Source: Phoronis australis (Eukaryota > Phoronida > Phoronidae). Taken from it: DNA of 64,000 bases. Under the pieces are notes generated by a model. The model was not told the DNA's origin and ran no database searches. It worked only from the letters and a program-made list of their open reading frames with translations. Numbering within the stretch: the stretch's first letter is position 1; every line of letters starts with the position of its first letter. This document shows, piece after piece, positions 1-11,849 of this stretch. Both the position numbers and the translations under genes were made by a program. The stretch is taken from positions 10,541 to 74,540 of the forward strand of contig NMRA01000416.1 in the NCBI GenBank assembly GCA_002633005.1, given 5' to 3'.

Positions 1-625
1 TATAGCGTGAAATGGTTCTTAAAAGAACCGTTGAATAATTCAACATAAATCACACAGTATACCATGCTCACTCAAGTACTGAAGGTCCTCTTCATTCAAG
101 TTTTCATCTGGGAAGGTAGATTGGTTGAAAACAGAGGAGATGACAATATCGATGACAGTTGTAACACCTTAGAAAGTTAGATAGATATTACCGTTCACCA
201 ACGTTGTCACGAACCCTGCATCGTTCAGTTCTTGTTCCTGTATCCACAAATAATCCTGAACTGTAGGAAAAAAATGACAAACAACACAACGAATCAAATT
301 TCGAAAATCATCGCCTTCGTGCGATTCCGTGTTGCTGTCACCAGACTAATGTTCTTCTCCAACGTCCATCGAAAAAATCGACGTTGCAAGTGATGGAAAC
401 TTGTCTACGCTCTCGTCCTTTGTTTCTAACTTTTAACCCATTTTTAATAAAGGGGTGTATTGTTTTTGTCTTAATCGTGTTAAATGCATATATATGAACT
501 GGTCTCATTGAGGTGCATAGCAAATCAATTAACTATAACAAATTAAAGTTTTGAAAATATAAAGAGCAGTGACAGACTCCCTAAAAATCAGGCTTGTTTT
601 CGAAAGGTTTGCGCCATTGGTGATC

Positions 626-741
626 CGATTGGTTCAATCGCTTGCGGCGGGAAAAATGATAGACCCAGTTATCGTGCGCGTGACGATTGGTTCAATCGCT
701 TGCGGCGGGAAAATGATAGACCCAGTTATTGTGCGCGTGTA
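626..741. repeat. Tandem duplication, period 58 bp
   Basis: CGATTGGTTCAATCGCTTGC starts at 626 and 684. Two copies. Confidence 0.85.
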
Positions 742-894
742 CACTGTATCAATGCTTTGAATCTTATTTTTATTTGTCTAATCTGTTGATACAGTAAATT
801 TCCTTATTTATGCCCATCCTGATTTAACCCCGACTTGAGCTCCTTGGGTTCTACCATATTGGGGCTGTCCAGGGACTCACGTGTATGCGCGCAC

Positions 895-1390
895 CCAGTC
901 TTCAAAATGGGGGGCTCGAATTCCTGACGTTATGGACCTGTTGTTAACAAGAGAGCGGGCAGACCTTTTTGCCCACTTCGCCAAATGGGGGGGGCTCGAA
1001 CCCCCTATCTGAGTGCGCGCATGACGTGGTGCTTACTCGAATGAGTTTCATTTTATAAATAGCGGCTATTTCCAATTGTGTAGGTGAAGTAAATTAACAA
1101 AGTGGACGATTATCATCACCGGTATTTCATCATTAGTATTTTTGTCGGCCTCTCAAGTTTTCCGTGGCTAGGGATTGTCACATCTGTAAGGTAGACGTGT
1201 TTCAGTGAACCTCCATGTTTGTGGCGTTATTTACACCTGACCAAACTTTGAAAAAGAAGCCCGCGTTTAAACCAGGAGCTGCATTGGGTGCAATTTGTGT
1301 AGACGTTTCATGCGCGTACCCAGCCTCTAATACGGGGGCTCGAATCTCTGGCAAAGTGGACCTTTTGCTAACAAAAAGCGTGAGAACTAA
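895..1390. repeat. Dispersed GGGGGCTCGAA-containing segments
   Basis: Blocks at about 895-960, 980-1010 and 1316-1390 share a GCGC..CCCAG start, GGGGGCTCGAA and GGACCTTTTGTTAACAA-like text. They may derive from a tRNA-related or LTR-leader repeat; unidentified. Confidence 0.5.
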
Positions 1391-1521
1391 AATAAAAAAC
1401 GGGGTACTGCCGTATTGTGGACTTTCGTCTCTTTCTCTTGGACTTTTCCCCTGGGTGCGCGCATGCGTTTGTCTACGTTGCTAGTTTTTATAAATGTGGG
1501 CCTGTCTGTAGCCAAGTACGG

Positions 1522-1733
1522 TAAATTCATAAAAGGTCACGTGCAGTGCTACTCAAGTTCATTACAAATTAAAAATCCGAACTTTCAAACCGTTTGATCT
1601 GAGTTGACATCTCAAATCAAAATTATAAATTCATAAAAGGTCACGTGCAGTGCAACTCCAGTTCATTACAAATTAAAAATCCGAACTTTCAAACCGTTTG
1701 ATCCGAGTTGACATCTCAAATCAAAATTATGAA
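1522..1733. repeat. Tandem duplication, period 104 bp
   Basis: TAAATTCATAAAAGGTCACG starts at 1522 and 1626. The two copies are almost identical through CTCAAATCAAAATTAT. Confidence 0.9.
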
Positions 1734-2304
1734 AATGCCACATAAAAGTATGAAATTGAAAATTAGCACACGTCAGCTTCACGTCCCTACCACCCCCTTG
1801 CTACCTCTTAGGGTTCATTTCCCTTGCTTCCGAGGTTTTTCGTTATTCTGGTATTTTCATAGACTGCAGCGTACTTGGCTAAGATGGTTCAAGTTTTGTG
1901 CGGCATACAGTCGACATAAATAATTGAGTATGTAGCCTGCTGTTGAATTGCGGGATAGATTTTGACAGGTCCAGGTATTTATTTCTGAAGTATTAATGTA
2001 ATCTTTATTTGTGTTAAAGGTTTTACTAGCGTAATATTTATTTGTACACGAATGTGAATTTGTTGAAATCGCTGATCCAAATCCTGGCCAAATCTGCGCA
2101 TTATGCTGAGACCAACCGTCTGATCAGGGCCACCTAAGAGTAATTTGGTTAATTCGCTCATTAGACTATGGCTGAAGGTCCTCGTAAGGACAAGAGTTCA
2201 CCAGTCACTACCATTGGAAGAAATTTAGCGGACATTTTTCGTCAAAAAGTTTACCAGATAGTTTTCATCAAAACGGAGAAAAGAAAAATGGATTTGTGAA
2301 GACA

Positions 2305-2530
2305 GGATTAAGTAGTAGGCCTACCAGAGCCTCTTAAAAAACACCCATCTTCGAAGTGTCGTGAACAAATGTATGAGTTTTTTTTTGGAAGAAAAACTTC
2401 CATTCACGTCGACGCAAGAACATAACTTTTTCTCCCAAAGCGGATTTTGTGGTCTTCGTACACTATGGAAGCTAACGCCTCTGCATTTCGCCTGCGTAGC
2501 CGAACAACCGGCCACACAGCAACCGACCAT
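2305..2530 (-). pseudogene. Broken THAP domain
   Basis: Starts MVGCCVAGCSATQAKCRGVS with the C-x3-C pair of a THAP zinc finger, then FHSVRRPQNPLWEKKL with the conserved Trp. The second half (NSYICSRHFEDGCFLRGS) carries the CxxH pair (CSRH) but is in another frame, the shift falling at a run of A. THAP domains are DNA-binding C2CH fingers often found in transposases. It stops soon after the domain. Whether this is a pseudogene or a base-call slip cannot be decided here. Confidence 0.7.
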
Positions 2531-2915
2531 GATTAGCTGACGACGTACTTGCCGGAAATTACACCAGATAATTGAGCCAGGTGTCGCCAGTGAATAATGA
2601 CGTAAAGGCTTGTGCGTAAGACCACAGATTTCGTCCATTGAAAGTAAACGGAGTTGGCGGTCCATGTACTATAGTCTATGATTTCATTGTGTTCATTCAT
2701 TATCATCCGTCAAATCGGCAATTTCCGAGATGTGATCTGCGGCGTGCGCGTATGTGTACAAAACACGTGATTGTTATGTTCCTGGAGTACGAAAATTAAG
2801 AAGGCTTTAACATGCCGTTTTTATTGACAGGGACACAATAAAACGAATTTGGATTTTGACTATAGTCTTGATACAGCGATCTGACTGACCACTGCGACAG
2901 TGTCTCCGTTAGACC

Positions 2916-3225
2916 CAGAAATTTCACACAGCCCGGGTAGTTCATTTCGTCCCCAACATGTAGATCGAGCCTTGGACTATTAATACTCCATGGCAGAGCT
3001 AACGACAGTCGGCCTGTGCACACAAAATCTGTGAGTTAACCAGCACTCACCTTGCACGTTACAGCCGACAGAAATTTCACACAGCCCGGGTAGTTCACCT
3101 CGTCCCCAACATGTAGATCGAGCCTTGGACTATAATACTCCACGACCACGGTAGAGCTAACGACCGTCGGCCTGTGCACACACAATCTGTGACTTAACCA
3201 GCACTCACCTTGCACGTTGCAGCCG
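2916..3225. repeat. Tandem duplication, period ~153 bp
   Basis: CAGAAATTTCACACAGCCCG starts at 2916 and again at 3069. The copies run through GTGAGTTAACCAGCACTCAC with a few substitutions and a 7-bp indel. Confidence 0.85.
3051..3171 (-). CDS. Exon-like segment in a 153-bp tandem duplication, unidentified
   Basis: On the minus strand a 121-bp segment is bounded by tgtgtgcacag|G and GCAAG|GTGAGT, and one frame is open for 40 codons (PTVVSSTVVVEYYSPRLDLH, then VGDEVNYPGCVKFLSAVTCK). A second copy of the same block lies at about 2916-3060. There the equivalent frame hits TAA after EY, but another frame stays open and reads SPRLDLHVGDEMNYPGCVKF into about 2796. It could be a duplicated exon of an unknown gene or a repeat. 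Low confidence. Confidence 0.25.
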
Positions 3226-4159
3226 TTTAAGTGAAAAACAATCTAGTAAACGCCATTTTCTTGCATAATCCTCCGCCTTTTGAAACAAAAAAGTCTGTCG
3301 TCGATGACCCGCACACGCACGCTCACTCACTCTAATACGCAGACGAACTTCAAAACAAAAGTCACGTGACAACAACATGTGTGTTCATCCAGAGATTTTT
3401 CTCATGTTGTGGGGTACGATGTAGCGCAGATTTGGACTTAATCGCAATTAATTTGGACTCCACATGAACTTTAAAAATTGTAAAACATTAGGAAAGATTT
3501 CAGGTAATTTGTTGAGTCGAAACTATATTTTTATTTAAGAGTTCAAGTTTTCCTATTGACAATCGCGATTCAGCGAAGCATCAGTCGGCACGTTTTCGCC
3601 CTGTGATGAGCACAATTTTTTGAAAAATTATCGTAATTTAACAACGGAAGTTGATAGCAGTGCACCACAATTTTGTAGAAAGACTGTCATAGGCTACAAA
3701 TACGTCACAGAGCGTAAATTTGATGAATCCTAGCTTCCGATTTTACTGACCCGTTTAGGAAACCGGGTTTCAACTGCCGTAGGCTGCAATGAGCGTCCCC
3801 TCCCCGTGAAATGAATTTTTCTAAGCGTTTATTAGAGCCAATACAGTATACATCTTTCCACCAAGGCTAGGTGATGCTACGACATTATTCTTTGTTGCAT
3901 TAGTAACTGGTCTTGGCTAATTATCATTTTATGGCCTGGTCATCCATTCAGCCAAAAGTAGTTCTAGAGGTGGCTTATCAGCCAATTATTCACCCATGCT
4001 GACTCACAATAGAAGCCTGATAAGAGTGAAGGTGGATAAATGCGATGTTCCTACAGTTTCTNGGATGTGTTCACGACATGGGTGATTGTGCAGAGGCATT
4101 ATCCTAAAAATTGCTCAGGTTGGCTTGGTTTTGACTACCCTCCGCCGTGGAGTATTTGC

Positions 4160-4436
4160 TACAATTTCTTTCAAGGGAAATATTGTTGGGCAGTTTCCAA
4201 GATACGTTTTCTTGCCGCCCTCAAAATGAGCGCTGCATACTTTATGCCACGAAGTCGGAAAGAACGTTCACTAAATCGGCCTTTGCTAACAGCTCTTCCA
4301 ATGTTTCTGACCCATTTTTACGCAGCTCTTGATCCTTGGGAAACAGGTAGTAACTAAATTCTTTATGTCGCCAACTGTTATTATAGCAGCCAGTTACACA
4401 ACACGTATAACCTCCCTGTGGCCGGTTCGCCCCCAC
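4160..4436 (-). pseudogene. Broken THAP domain
   Basis: Reads [20 protein letters not shown], then [12 protein letters not shown]; after a shift at an A-run comes [17 protein letters not shown] with the conserved Trp; then a second shift leads to [19 protein letters not shown] and PTIFP. All four C2CH ligands and the C-terminal P-x-IFP motif are present, but in three frames. Probably a decayed transposase or host THAP gene. Confidence 0.72.
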
Positions 4437-4770
4437 TCTTGCCGAAGTACTTGTTTACCGGCTTAACCACAATGCAACATTCTGACCCATTTCCAATATG
4501 GCGGCGTTGCAGCTCCGCTAACAGGCGTGCGTTCAGTAGACGCTGGGACCTACGCTAGGACCTAGCTAAAACCTAGTCAAAGTCACGTGTTCTCAATTAA
4601 AATACACGGCAATATCTCACGTAATCTCTCGGAAGTCTTGCTTTTTAGCGAGGTCCGAGCGTTACTGAACGGGAGGCAGATTTCATTTCCCATAACCTAG
4701 CTTCAAATGGCTAAACCGATCAGCGCCGTCTTGAGGCATGGGGACGAGGCTGACTGGCGCGTGCAAGTAT

Positions 4771-4933
4771 GCTTGACTTCTCAGTAGACGAGTATGTATT
4801 CATCTGAATATTTTTGTGTGTCTTCTTTTTCATTTTTCCATACATCCTCTTTCTGCTTGACTTCTAGACGAGTATGTATTCATCTGAATATTTTTGTGTG
4901 TCTTCTTTTTCATTTTTCCATACATCCTCTTTC
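4771..4933. repeat. Tandem duplication, period 84 bp
   Basis: GCTTGACTTCT...GACGAGTATGTATTCATCTG occurs at 4771 and 4855. The second copy lacks four bases (CAGT). Confidence 0.9.
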
Positions 4934-4999
4934 AACACCTTTTTCAGCGCGTAAAATCACCCGTTTTGTAATGAATTATTCAAGCTTCACTTAGTATGT

Positions 5000-6160
5000 T
5001 ATAAAACGTGCTTCTTATTTTTGTCTCACACCATTAATTGCTTTGAGGTTTTACTTTAGAAATTTATTTATAATCCATGGCTTTACTCAAGTGTCTCTCA
5101 CTCATAGGCGCATGCGCCTAGTTCCGGTCATAGGGGCAGCTTTATATAAGTGTATTCGCCGAGATACGCGCATATCAGATATGAATGGGCTTACCATTAC
5201 CATGCCATCCAGGTATTTGTATCATGCCAATATTGTTTTTATTTACTGAAACTTCTGCGGCTGTGGTACTCATATTTTGCATTGTAAATATAATAATAGA
5301 CCAGGCAGTAACAACAAAGGAGCTTAAAATTCGTGAGGCTTTACATATCAGTTGGTGCAAGCCCAATCTCAATAGGCAACTGACACACCACAGGTTGTCA
5401 TTGTTGGTATAGTTCATTGTCACTCCCTGTAACTGACTGTATCTGTGCTTCANCAATATGTAACTTTTAGAACGTTATGAAATATTTTTGAAAACTGTAC
5501 TCTCAAAAATCTGGTGTAGTTTTTTGCACATTTAGAAGTACACTTACACTTGTTTTAGAACTAAGCTTATGTAGGACCCTATGGACATGTCCCTGTATTT
5601 CACCAAATATCTACAAAGCTATAGATTTTAAGTCAATAAAAGTAGAAAGTAGAAAGCCAGTAGAATTTGATTTGTGATTTTACCAATAGTCTATTAATTG
5701 GGTCACGTGACCACGTACTTTCGGTAAAATTTAATAAACTAACAGTATAAATAACAAGACCGAATTTCGCAGGATAATATAAATGCTCAACACGAAATCT
5801 CAGAAACGCTGTTAGGGTTTACATTTTATTCAACATTTAAATTTTAAATGGAAAAGTGCTGTTGTTTGATAACCCCTGCACAAGTGAACATTTTAAAAAC
5901 AATTCCTAACGGCATTTTGCAGAACACTGCATAAAGAATAGTTTTTATCAGTCATTCATGGGATATGTTGTTGCAAAGTGAACAAATATGGATATTTTTC
6001 TGCGGTCCTACAAAACCTTGATTTCTAAATTATGCATTCTTCAGCATGAATTCAAAACTTTTCAAAAGTGGATATGACATGGAAATGTTACTTTCAGTTT
6101 TAAAACAAAATTGACGCTATAACACCCGAGACGTTTTTACAAGCTAATAGAAATTTTATT
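5000..6160. other. No supported gene
   Basis: AT-rich sequence with short chance ORFs and one N (5453). Nothing recognised. Confidence 0.6.
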
Positions 6161-6167
6161 GTAAAAA

Positions 6168-7520
6168 CTAAAATGTATGCGGGCTGTATTTTACGTGTAA
6201 ATGCTCATCTTTCGATTGAGAAGGACGCGTGAATCTTTTCATTGATATTTCGACTGTCACTATTGGCAACACAACTTCGACGTCTCCGCTGGTCATATCA
6301 CCATCACCATCACCATCACAATCATCATCATCATTCTTCTTCTTTTCTTCTTCTTCAAAATTCCCTGCCATGTAGTTTAACTTAAGAAGTTCAGTCTGGT
6401 CTTCTGGGCAAAGTTTGTGGTTCGCCTCAAAGACGCCGTTAGGGCAGCTTTTCAGTAAATTTTCTGGTGTCTGGAGACCAGTGCCACACGGGCACTCGTC
6501 TGTGTGAGAGATTTTCAGGCAATGCATGTGGGAGAGAAGCTGACAGTTGCCAGTTCATAGCCTGAGGATGATGACCTTTTCTTGCAGATAAAGCTGGTAG
6601 ACATAGTCGTCTTCAGGCCTCAGACGTGGGCTTTCCCTCCTGGCATTTCTAAAGTGGCTTCGTAGGAGGGTTTTAACTTCTCCATACGATGATGAGTCTG
6701 CTCTAGTTTGCCTCCAGCCTTAGAGAGTCTGTCTGCTTCCCCATTGTCACTTATTTCGCAAAGGGAGGGAATACATTGCAGCACAACAGTGGTTTTGCTG
6801 CTGAGAATGTGCATTCCCTGCTTGATTATTGCAGCCCCTGGTCTCTTCCTCTAGTCTTGAGGCTCGGGAGAGATCGACAGTCTGTGAGGAAGACTGTCTG
6901 ATACGGCAGCCTTGTTTGCTGGTTCAGTGTCTCGGCTGCGATGTACAGTATGATGAATTCACAACCTCCCCCATTTCTGACGGCATTCTCAGCACAGCCA
7001 TCTGTATAGGCTCGGGTCCAGGTGGTGCGTTTCCAGGGTGAGGGCCTTCAGGACTGCCTCCTGTTTTATATGCATTGCACCAATCCCAGGGATGTCGAGA
7101 ATGACAGGAGGAGCTTCCAGTGACTATTCTTCAAAGCCTTGGAGTATTTCTAGACTTTGGTTGATTGAGGATAGCAGAAGCACCTTGATGAGGTGGTTTG
7201 GTCTCTGTCTCTTGGCGCGGTTTTTGGCTGAGGTTTGGAGTGTGTAGTGCAGGGGATGTGACGGAAGCCACGTCATTTTCTCGCTCTGTATCAGGAGTTT
7301 CTTATCCCGTCTTTCTTCCAGTGAGTTTAAGCCTGCAGTGATGAGCGTGGTCATGTCTTCTGTGATTAAGTGCAGGTCAGCCATATGATTCTGGACATTG
7401 GCTAAGCCGTCTGTGTTGGTTTTGGCAGCTTCAGACCATGCGTCATAAACCATCTGGCGTCTGACAGACCCTGCGTAAACTTGGGTCACGATCTCCATGT
7501 TAGCGCCCCACCTGGTACCA
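6168..7520 (-). pseudogene. Non-LTR retrotransposon (LINE) remnant: RT thumb and RNase H
   Basis: Read 5'-3' on the minus strand: GANMEIVTQVYAGSVRRQMV and LNSLEERRDKKLLIQSEKM (end of the reverse transcriptase region) at 7500-7130; RAYTDGCAENAVRNGG (RNase H DGS-type active site, Ser replaced by Cys) near 7010; TTVVLQCIPSLCEISDNGEA with DRLSKAGGKLEQ (RNase H WIPSHxGxxGNExAD region, decayed) at 6800-6620; and TDECPCGTGLQTPENLLKSC (C-terminal Cys/His tail) at 6510-6430. Several frameshifts and substituted active-site residues show it is dead. Related to I/R1/Jockey-like elements that carry RNase H. Confidence 0.8.
6297..6356. repeat. CAT/CAC then TTC microsatellite
   Basis: Imperfect (CATCAC)n, (CAT)n then (TTC)n runs inside the LINE tail. 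On the minus strand they encode a Glu/Lys/Asp-rich stretch. Confidence 0.9.
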
Positions 7521-7619
7521 GTTTCTTACTTCGTCACAGCAATTTTCTTAGTAGCTTTGCAGCACATGGCAGCGATGTTTTCCGGCACCAAGTAAGCCCA
7601 TCATCATCCGTTTCTGATA

Positions 7620-10375
7620 CTTCTTGAGGGATTCTTGAAATTGAGCTCTCAACAATGACCTAGCTGCCTGTCATTTGATTTTGGCTATTTGTAGAAGCTA
7701 ATTTATAGATGCCAGAAATGGTGGACCAACACAAGAATGGGAGACTTGGCTTTCAAACATGACCTCAAAAAATTGTTTCACTGCGTTTATATGAAAAACA
7801 CTTCAGTGCCAACCAGTTTATGCGTCCTTCAGACAAGACAAGCGGCAAGTCCAGAAAAAGTCTACGCAAGGACGCAGTCCTAACAAATTTCAACATTCCA
7901 AATCCACCGAAAGCAACCTCGGGTCGCCGTGTTATACAGAAAAGAGCCATTGGAAACCATAGCCATGATCAGGCAGCAACATATACGAAAAGCAAAAAAA
8001 TCAAATGTATTTCATCTTTGCAGAAATTGAAAGAAAAACCAGCAACGATAGAATGTGTGATAATTTTTTACTGTATGAATTAGGAAAAGGAAAATTTCAA
8101 TGCCACAATTTATTAAGTAATTTTTCATTCATAGAGTAAAAACCATTTAATAGGCATTATAGTTATTTTGTATGAGCATTACCATAGCACAGCACAGACC
8201 ACATGTGTCATATACATTGTAAACAAAGGAAGAAATGAGGAACAAATTTGTTTGAAGTTATCTGTGGTAGTAATGCTAAGAATGCTTAGGTAAAATGAAC
8301 AACACTTCGTGCAAATATTTTAGAAATTGACAGCAGCAGAAGCAGCAACAACAACAAAAACAACGACGACGACAACGACAACGACAACAACATGACACTA
8401 ATACCAGTAGGGGTATTTAGTAACCGGTTATACTCTGAAACTTTTCAGGTGACTGCTCAAGTTTTGACATGTGGATCTCATGAAATGTCCGCTCTGGGCT
8501 TGTCTGCGGGAAACTAAGGTAACGCCTAAAGTGGTCCTTCAGCGAGCATTTTACTGAAAATCGGCAAAGACGAGTGCTGAATTTAATGAAATATAAAAAC
8601 CAATTGTCCAGTCAAAATGTATTCATGGGTCACAAGAACGTCATAAATGTCTGACTTTTAATGTTTTACTGTACTCTCAACAAATGTTGCACATTGCAAA
8701 TGGGACTATGCGGTAGCGCAGAACATGATAAGAGTGAGCTTCCTGCACCGCAGGTAAGCACAGGCCTGTCGGTGTTCCGTAGACACATTAAACTCGCAAA
8801 AACACAGAACCATGCAAGACCAAGAGAAACATAATCGTGCATTACAAGAAAAGCACATGATTACATCAGCTTTACTCGCTAAATCCTTGTGTGTGTACGG
8901 AACGCTTAGTATCGCTCATTTCTGAGTATTGTGTTCCCATCATAATTTTGGCCCACTCCTTTTCATAGACAAAGCTCCACCTTAACAATTTCTTAGTTAG
9001 TACGTCCATATTACGTAAAAGACACAAGTTTTTGTAGAAAAACCTACGCTTGACACGCGTTAACATATAGCGCTACTCAAACCAGTTATTGGCACTTATT
9101 CTGGCGTATGGTACATCTAAGCGTGACATGTAAGAACTATCAGTTGAAACGATCATTCAATTTCAGACCCGTTCCCATATCAATACAGTCGTCCCAAGCG
9201 GAACTACTGTCACGACTACGACAAACCTTACAAACGAGAGTAACGCCTCCAGCGAGCCAAGCACGTTGTCTTATCTCCCGAGCGGTTTGCCGCGTGGAGC
9301 ATCCAAAGCTTACTACGGGGGGTTGTCAGGGGAAGTGGTGCACGCCCCCGTCAAGGGCGAACTAAACCAGTGCGATAGAAAGGAAAAGAAACGTACCTTT
9401 AGCGTGCCATTCGCAGTTGGACATAGCTCGGTATGTTGTTGTGTTGCGTTTCACGAACAATTGATATTGCTTCCAGGTACATTTTTGGGTTCTCTGCTCA
9501 AATCGGCGAGGAAATGATCGATTTGTCGTTAGATGTAGCTGCAAGTCTACACGCACTAGAGCAGCCAGAAAAATTCAACATGGGGGGAGGGTGGTGTAAA
9601 CTTGAAATTGATGCTGACCGGTTGGTAAAGGGTGAGATGAGTGGCATCCTGCAGGCACTTTGAACTTTTCAGTTTTAACATTCTTGTTATTCAAAACCGA
9701 TTCGTAATGATATCCAGATATACGTGCTTAGTGATTTCTCTGAGGCGTACGAACGTCCGTCAACGAGTGTGTTCCGAATTCATTCGTAGACAAACTACAT
9801 ATATGAGCGTTTTTCGTATTCGTCCAAGAAATTTTAATCTAAAATTTAGGCATTTGAATTATGAGTTTCTTTCTTGCACATCGATATCTGCTGATGGAAT
9901 TCTTGCTCATATATTCCTACAGTCCGCTACAAGCAATGACCCAGACAGCAACGTATCCAGCAATAGCCTCACTTCCAAAAAACGGAAACGAAAGCAGGAA
10001 CAACAAAGTAAACAGCATAGGAAAGATATGGACTCAGCAACGTCGAAAACAGATATCAGGGCGAGAACTAAATCTCTCGCTGCCGCCTGGAAAAAGCCCG
10101 GCTGCGAGAGTAAAAATTGTAAGTGCTGACAAGACACGCACCAATGCAGTTTATAGCGAACGAAAAGGAGAGTAACAAAGGCATATTGCGTGCTTGATAA
10201 AACACGGTTTTATCACACACCCATTTAACCATCCAAGGCAACGAATCCACCAACCACCCAATTCTTTTTAGCTAAGGTAACGGCCGGAATACCGTCACGG
10301 CAGTAAACTGTTTGAAATAAAAATTAAAAATCTTTGATAGTGTTGGTCGTCATGCTGTACACGGACACTAGACCT
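7620..10375. other. No supported gene
   Basis: Apart from the microsatellite at 8338, only short overlapping ORFs without domain signals or splice context. Confidence 0.55.
8338..8395. repeat. ACA/ACG trinucleotide microsatellite
   Basis: Imperfect run of CAACAA, CGACGA and CAACGA units. No gene around it. Confidence 0.9.
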
Positions 10376-10708
10376 CTTTAAAGGCGAAGGCAACCTCTTT
10401 TCATGTCATTTTTAGCAAAAATAAGGTTCGTTGGTTATCCCAGACATATTTTACACTTAATTGTAATTTTTCGTAATTTAATTAATTACTCGTCCTCTAC
10501 TCCGGAAGTGACGTTTTGGGAGACAAGAATTTCGCGCCAATTTGACTCTGCGTTGAGTTTAGTGTGAGGATCTGTACTACTTTTGTTTTCGGGCTGTTAC
10601 TAAAATTGTCGTCAACACTTCCCATCGACGAATTTTCTACGCCAAACTAGGTTGTTAGAGAACCCAATTTCGTTGGATTTAGGGATTTTTAGTTTGTATT
10701 AATCTGAA

Positions 10709-10810
10709 AATGACTGGAGTCGGCGACCCATATCACAGTGACAGTAGTGACTTGATTAACGGAGACATTGGTCATATAGCAGTGGTGACGAGGATTTCTT
10801 TCACCTTGGG
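10709..10810 (+). other. Conserved plus-strand acidic ORF start inside the Kolobok-like element
   Basis: MTGVGDPYHSDSSDLINGDI, then after one shift HSSGDEDFFH. The same stretch occurs in the partial element at 14085 (MAGVSDP, stop, then YHSDHSDASDGDIDHSSGDE). Its reading direction converges with the THAP frame. It may be the start of a second element-encoded protein; unproven. Confidence 0.35.
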
Positions 10811-10879
10811 TGGGTATACTTTGAATGTTTGAGCCCGAGTATAATGAGGCAGAGTATGCACAGGCACAACTGTCCCACT

Positions 10880-11177
10880 TGCCCCAGTGTCCCGCGACAC
10901 ACTCCCACTGGATGGTGACCTGAGCACCCAAACTGCTTACATCCCGCAGTGTGACTCCCTCGCCACACACCTTGGTCTTTCTAAATAGCTCCAATGCTTT
11001 AGACAAGTCCACAATAAACTTATCAAAGTTTGGCTCACCGATCTGTTCGTTGGACGACGAACTGTCCTCTTCACTGGGTGTCGAACTGGGCGTGTATTCA
11101 CTCCCACAACTCAACATCGCTGCAGGGCGAATCACCGCTAGTTCCCAGAATTGCACGCTCTGTACCTTCGGAGGCAC
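10880..11177 (-). pseudogene. Kolobok-like transposase fragment (CGxxV...GHxGKWDSC region)
   Basis: Minus-strand frame with an acidic serine stretch (SSTPSEEDSSSSNEQIGEPN), then FDKFIVDLSKALELFRKTKV, CGEGVTLRDVSSLGAQVTIQ and WECVAGHWGKWDSC. The CG...C.GH.G.WDSC pattern is shared with the zinc-binding segment that follows the THAP domain in many THAP transposase proteins of invertebrates. The rest of the catalytic region is missing. Confidence 0.65.
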
Positions 11178-11293
11178 GGGTGACAGTAGATGAAGTACCT
11201 CCAGTCACTGTAGTGGCCATAGCTCGCGAGGCTTCTCGCTTCAAAAAACGCACTTCTCGGGGGTGGCGACGGAGCACTGCCGGAAAGCAACAG

Positions 11294-11571
11294 CTACGGT
11301 ATCGCACCCTTCTTCAGGCGTTGTTTCGCAGGGACCTTCATCAATTTAGCGTACATATCCTCCTCGTAATCTGACGGCAGAAAATGCTTGCCACACACTC
11401 GGTAACCTTCCACTGCTTTGAACGTTGCGTTGACGGGTAACGCTGCGTTCTTCACACGAACGAGCCAAGTACAGCGACGTGTGTCATCCTAAACGATGCA
11501 AAGCCTGGTATTCCCAAAGCGCGCGTGAGACGATGATGAGTACATCCCGGTACGCAGCAACAGTGTGGCAT
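11294..11571 (-). pseudogene. THAP domain of Kolobok-like transposase (one frameshift)
   Basis: Starts ATG at 11571 with MPHCCCVPGCTHHRLTRALG. The downstream frame continues RRCTWLVRVKNAALPVNATF, then YRVCGKHFLPSDYEED to a TAG at 11296-11294. Cys ligands (C-x4-C), the conserved Trp and the CGKH pair are all visible. The frame changes near 11480, so the domain is not intact as read. The ATG lies about 265 bp inside the right end of the element. Confidence 0.8.
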
Positions 11572-11849
11572 GTTGTCTGACTCGTAAACAAAAGCAAACG
11601 ACGACCGAACTTATCACAACCGAGGTAGAACAATGCCCGACTCGACAGCTCTCACAGACAGACTATATGAAAAGAAACTGGCGCGAAATTCTTGCCTCCC
11701 AAAACGTCACTTCCGGAGTAGTGCACGAGTAATTAATTAAATTACGAAAAGCTGTAATTAAGTGAAAAACATGTCTGGGATAACCAGCGAGCCTTATTTT
11801 TGCTAAAAATGACATGAAAAAAGGTTGCCGTCGCCTTTAATTTTCTCAA

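Larger units (their letters stand above)
10382..11836 (-). mobile_element. Kolobok-like DNA transposon, TTAA target duplication, ~160-bp TIRs
   Basis: The ends are AGGCGAAGGCAACC and its inverse, flanked by TTAA on both sides (10378-10381, 11837-11840). Terminal inverted repeats run about 10382-10545 and 11675-11836. Inside on the minus strand lie a THAP domain and a downstream region with KVCGEGV, QWECVAGHWGKWDS. TTAA duplications together with a THAP-containing transposase are the hallmark of the Kolobok superfamily. At 1.46 kb it is shorter than an autonomous element, so internally deleted. Confidence 0.82.
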
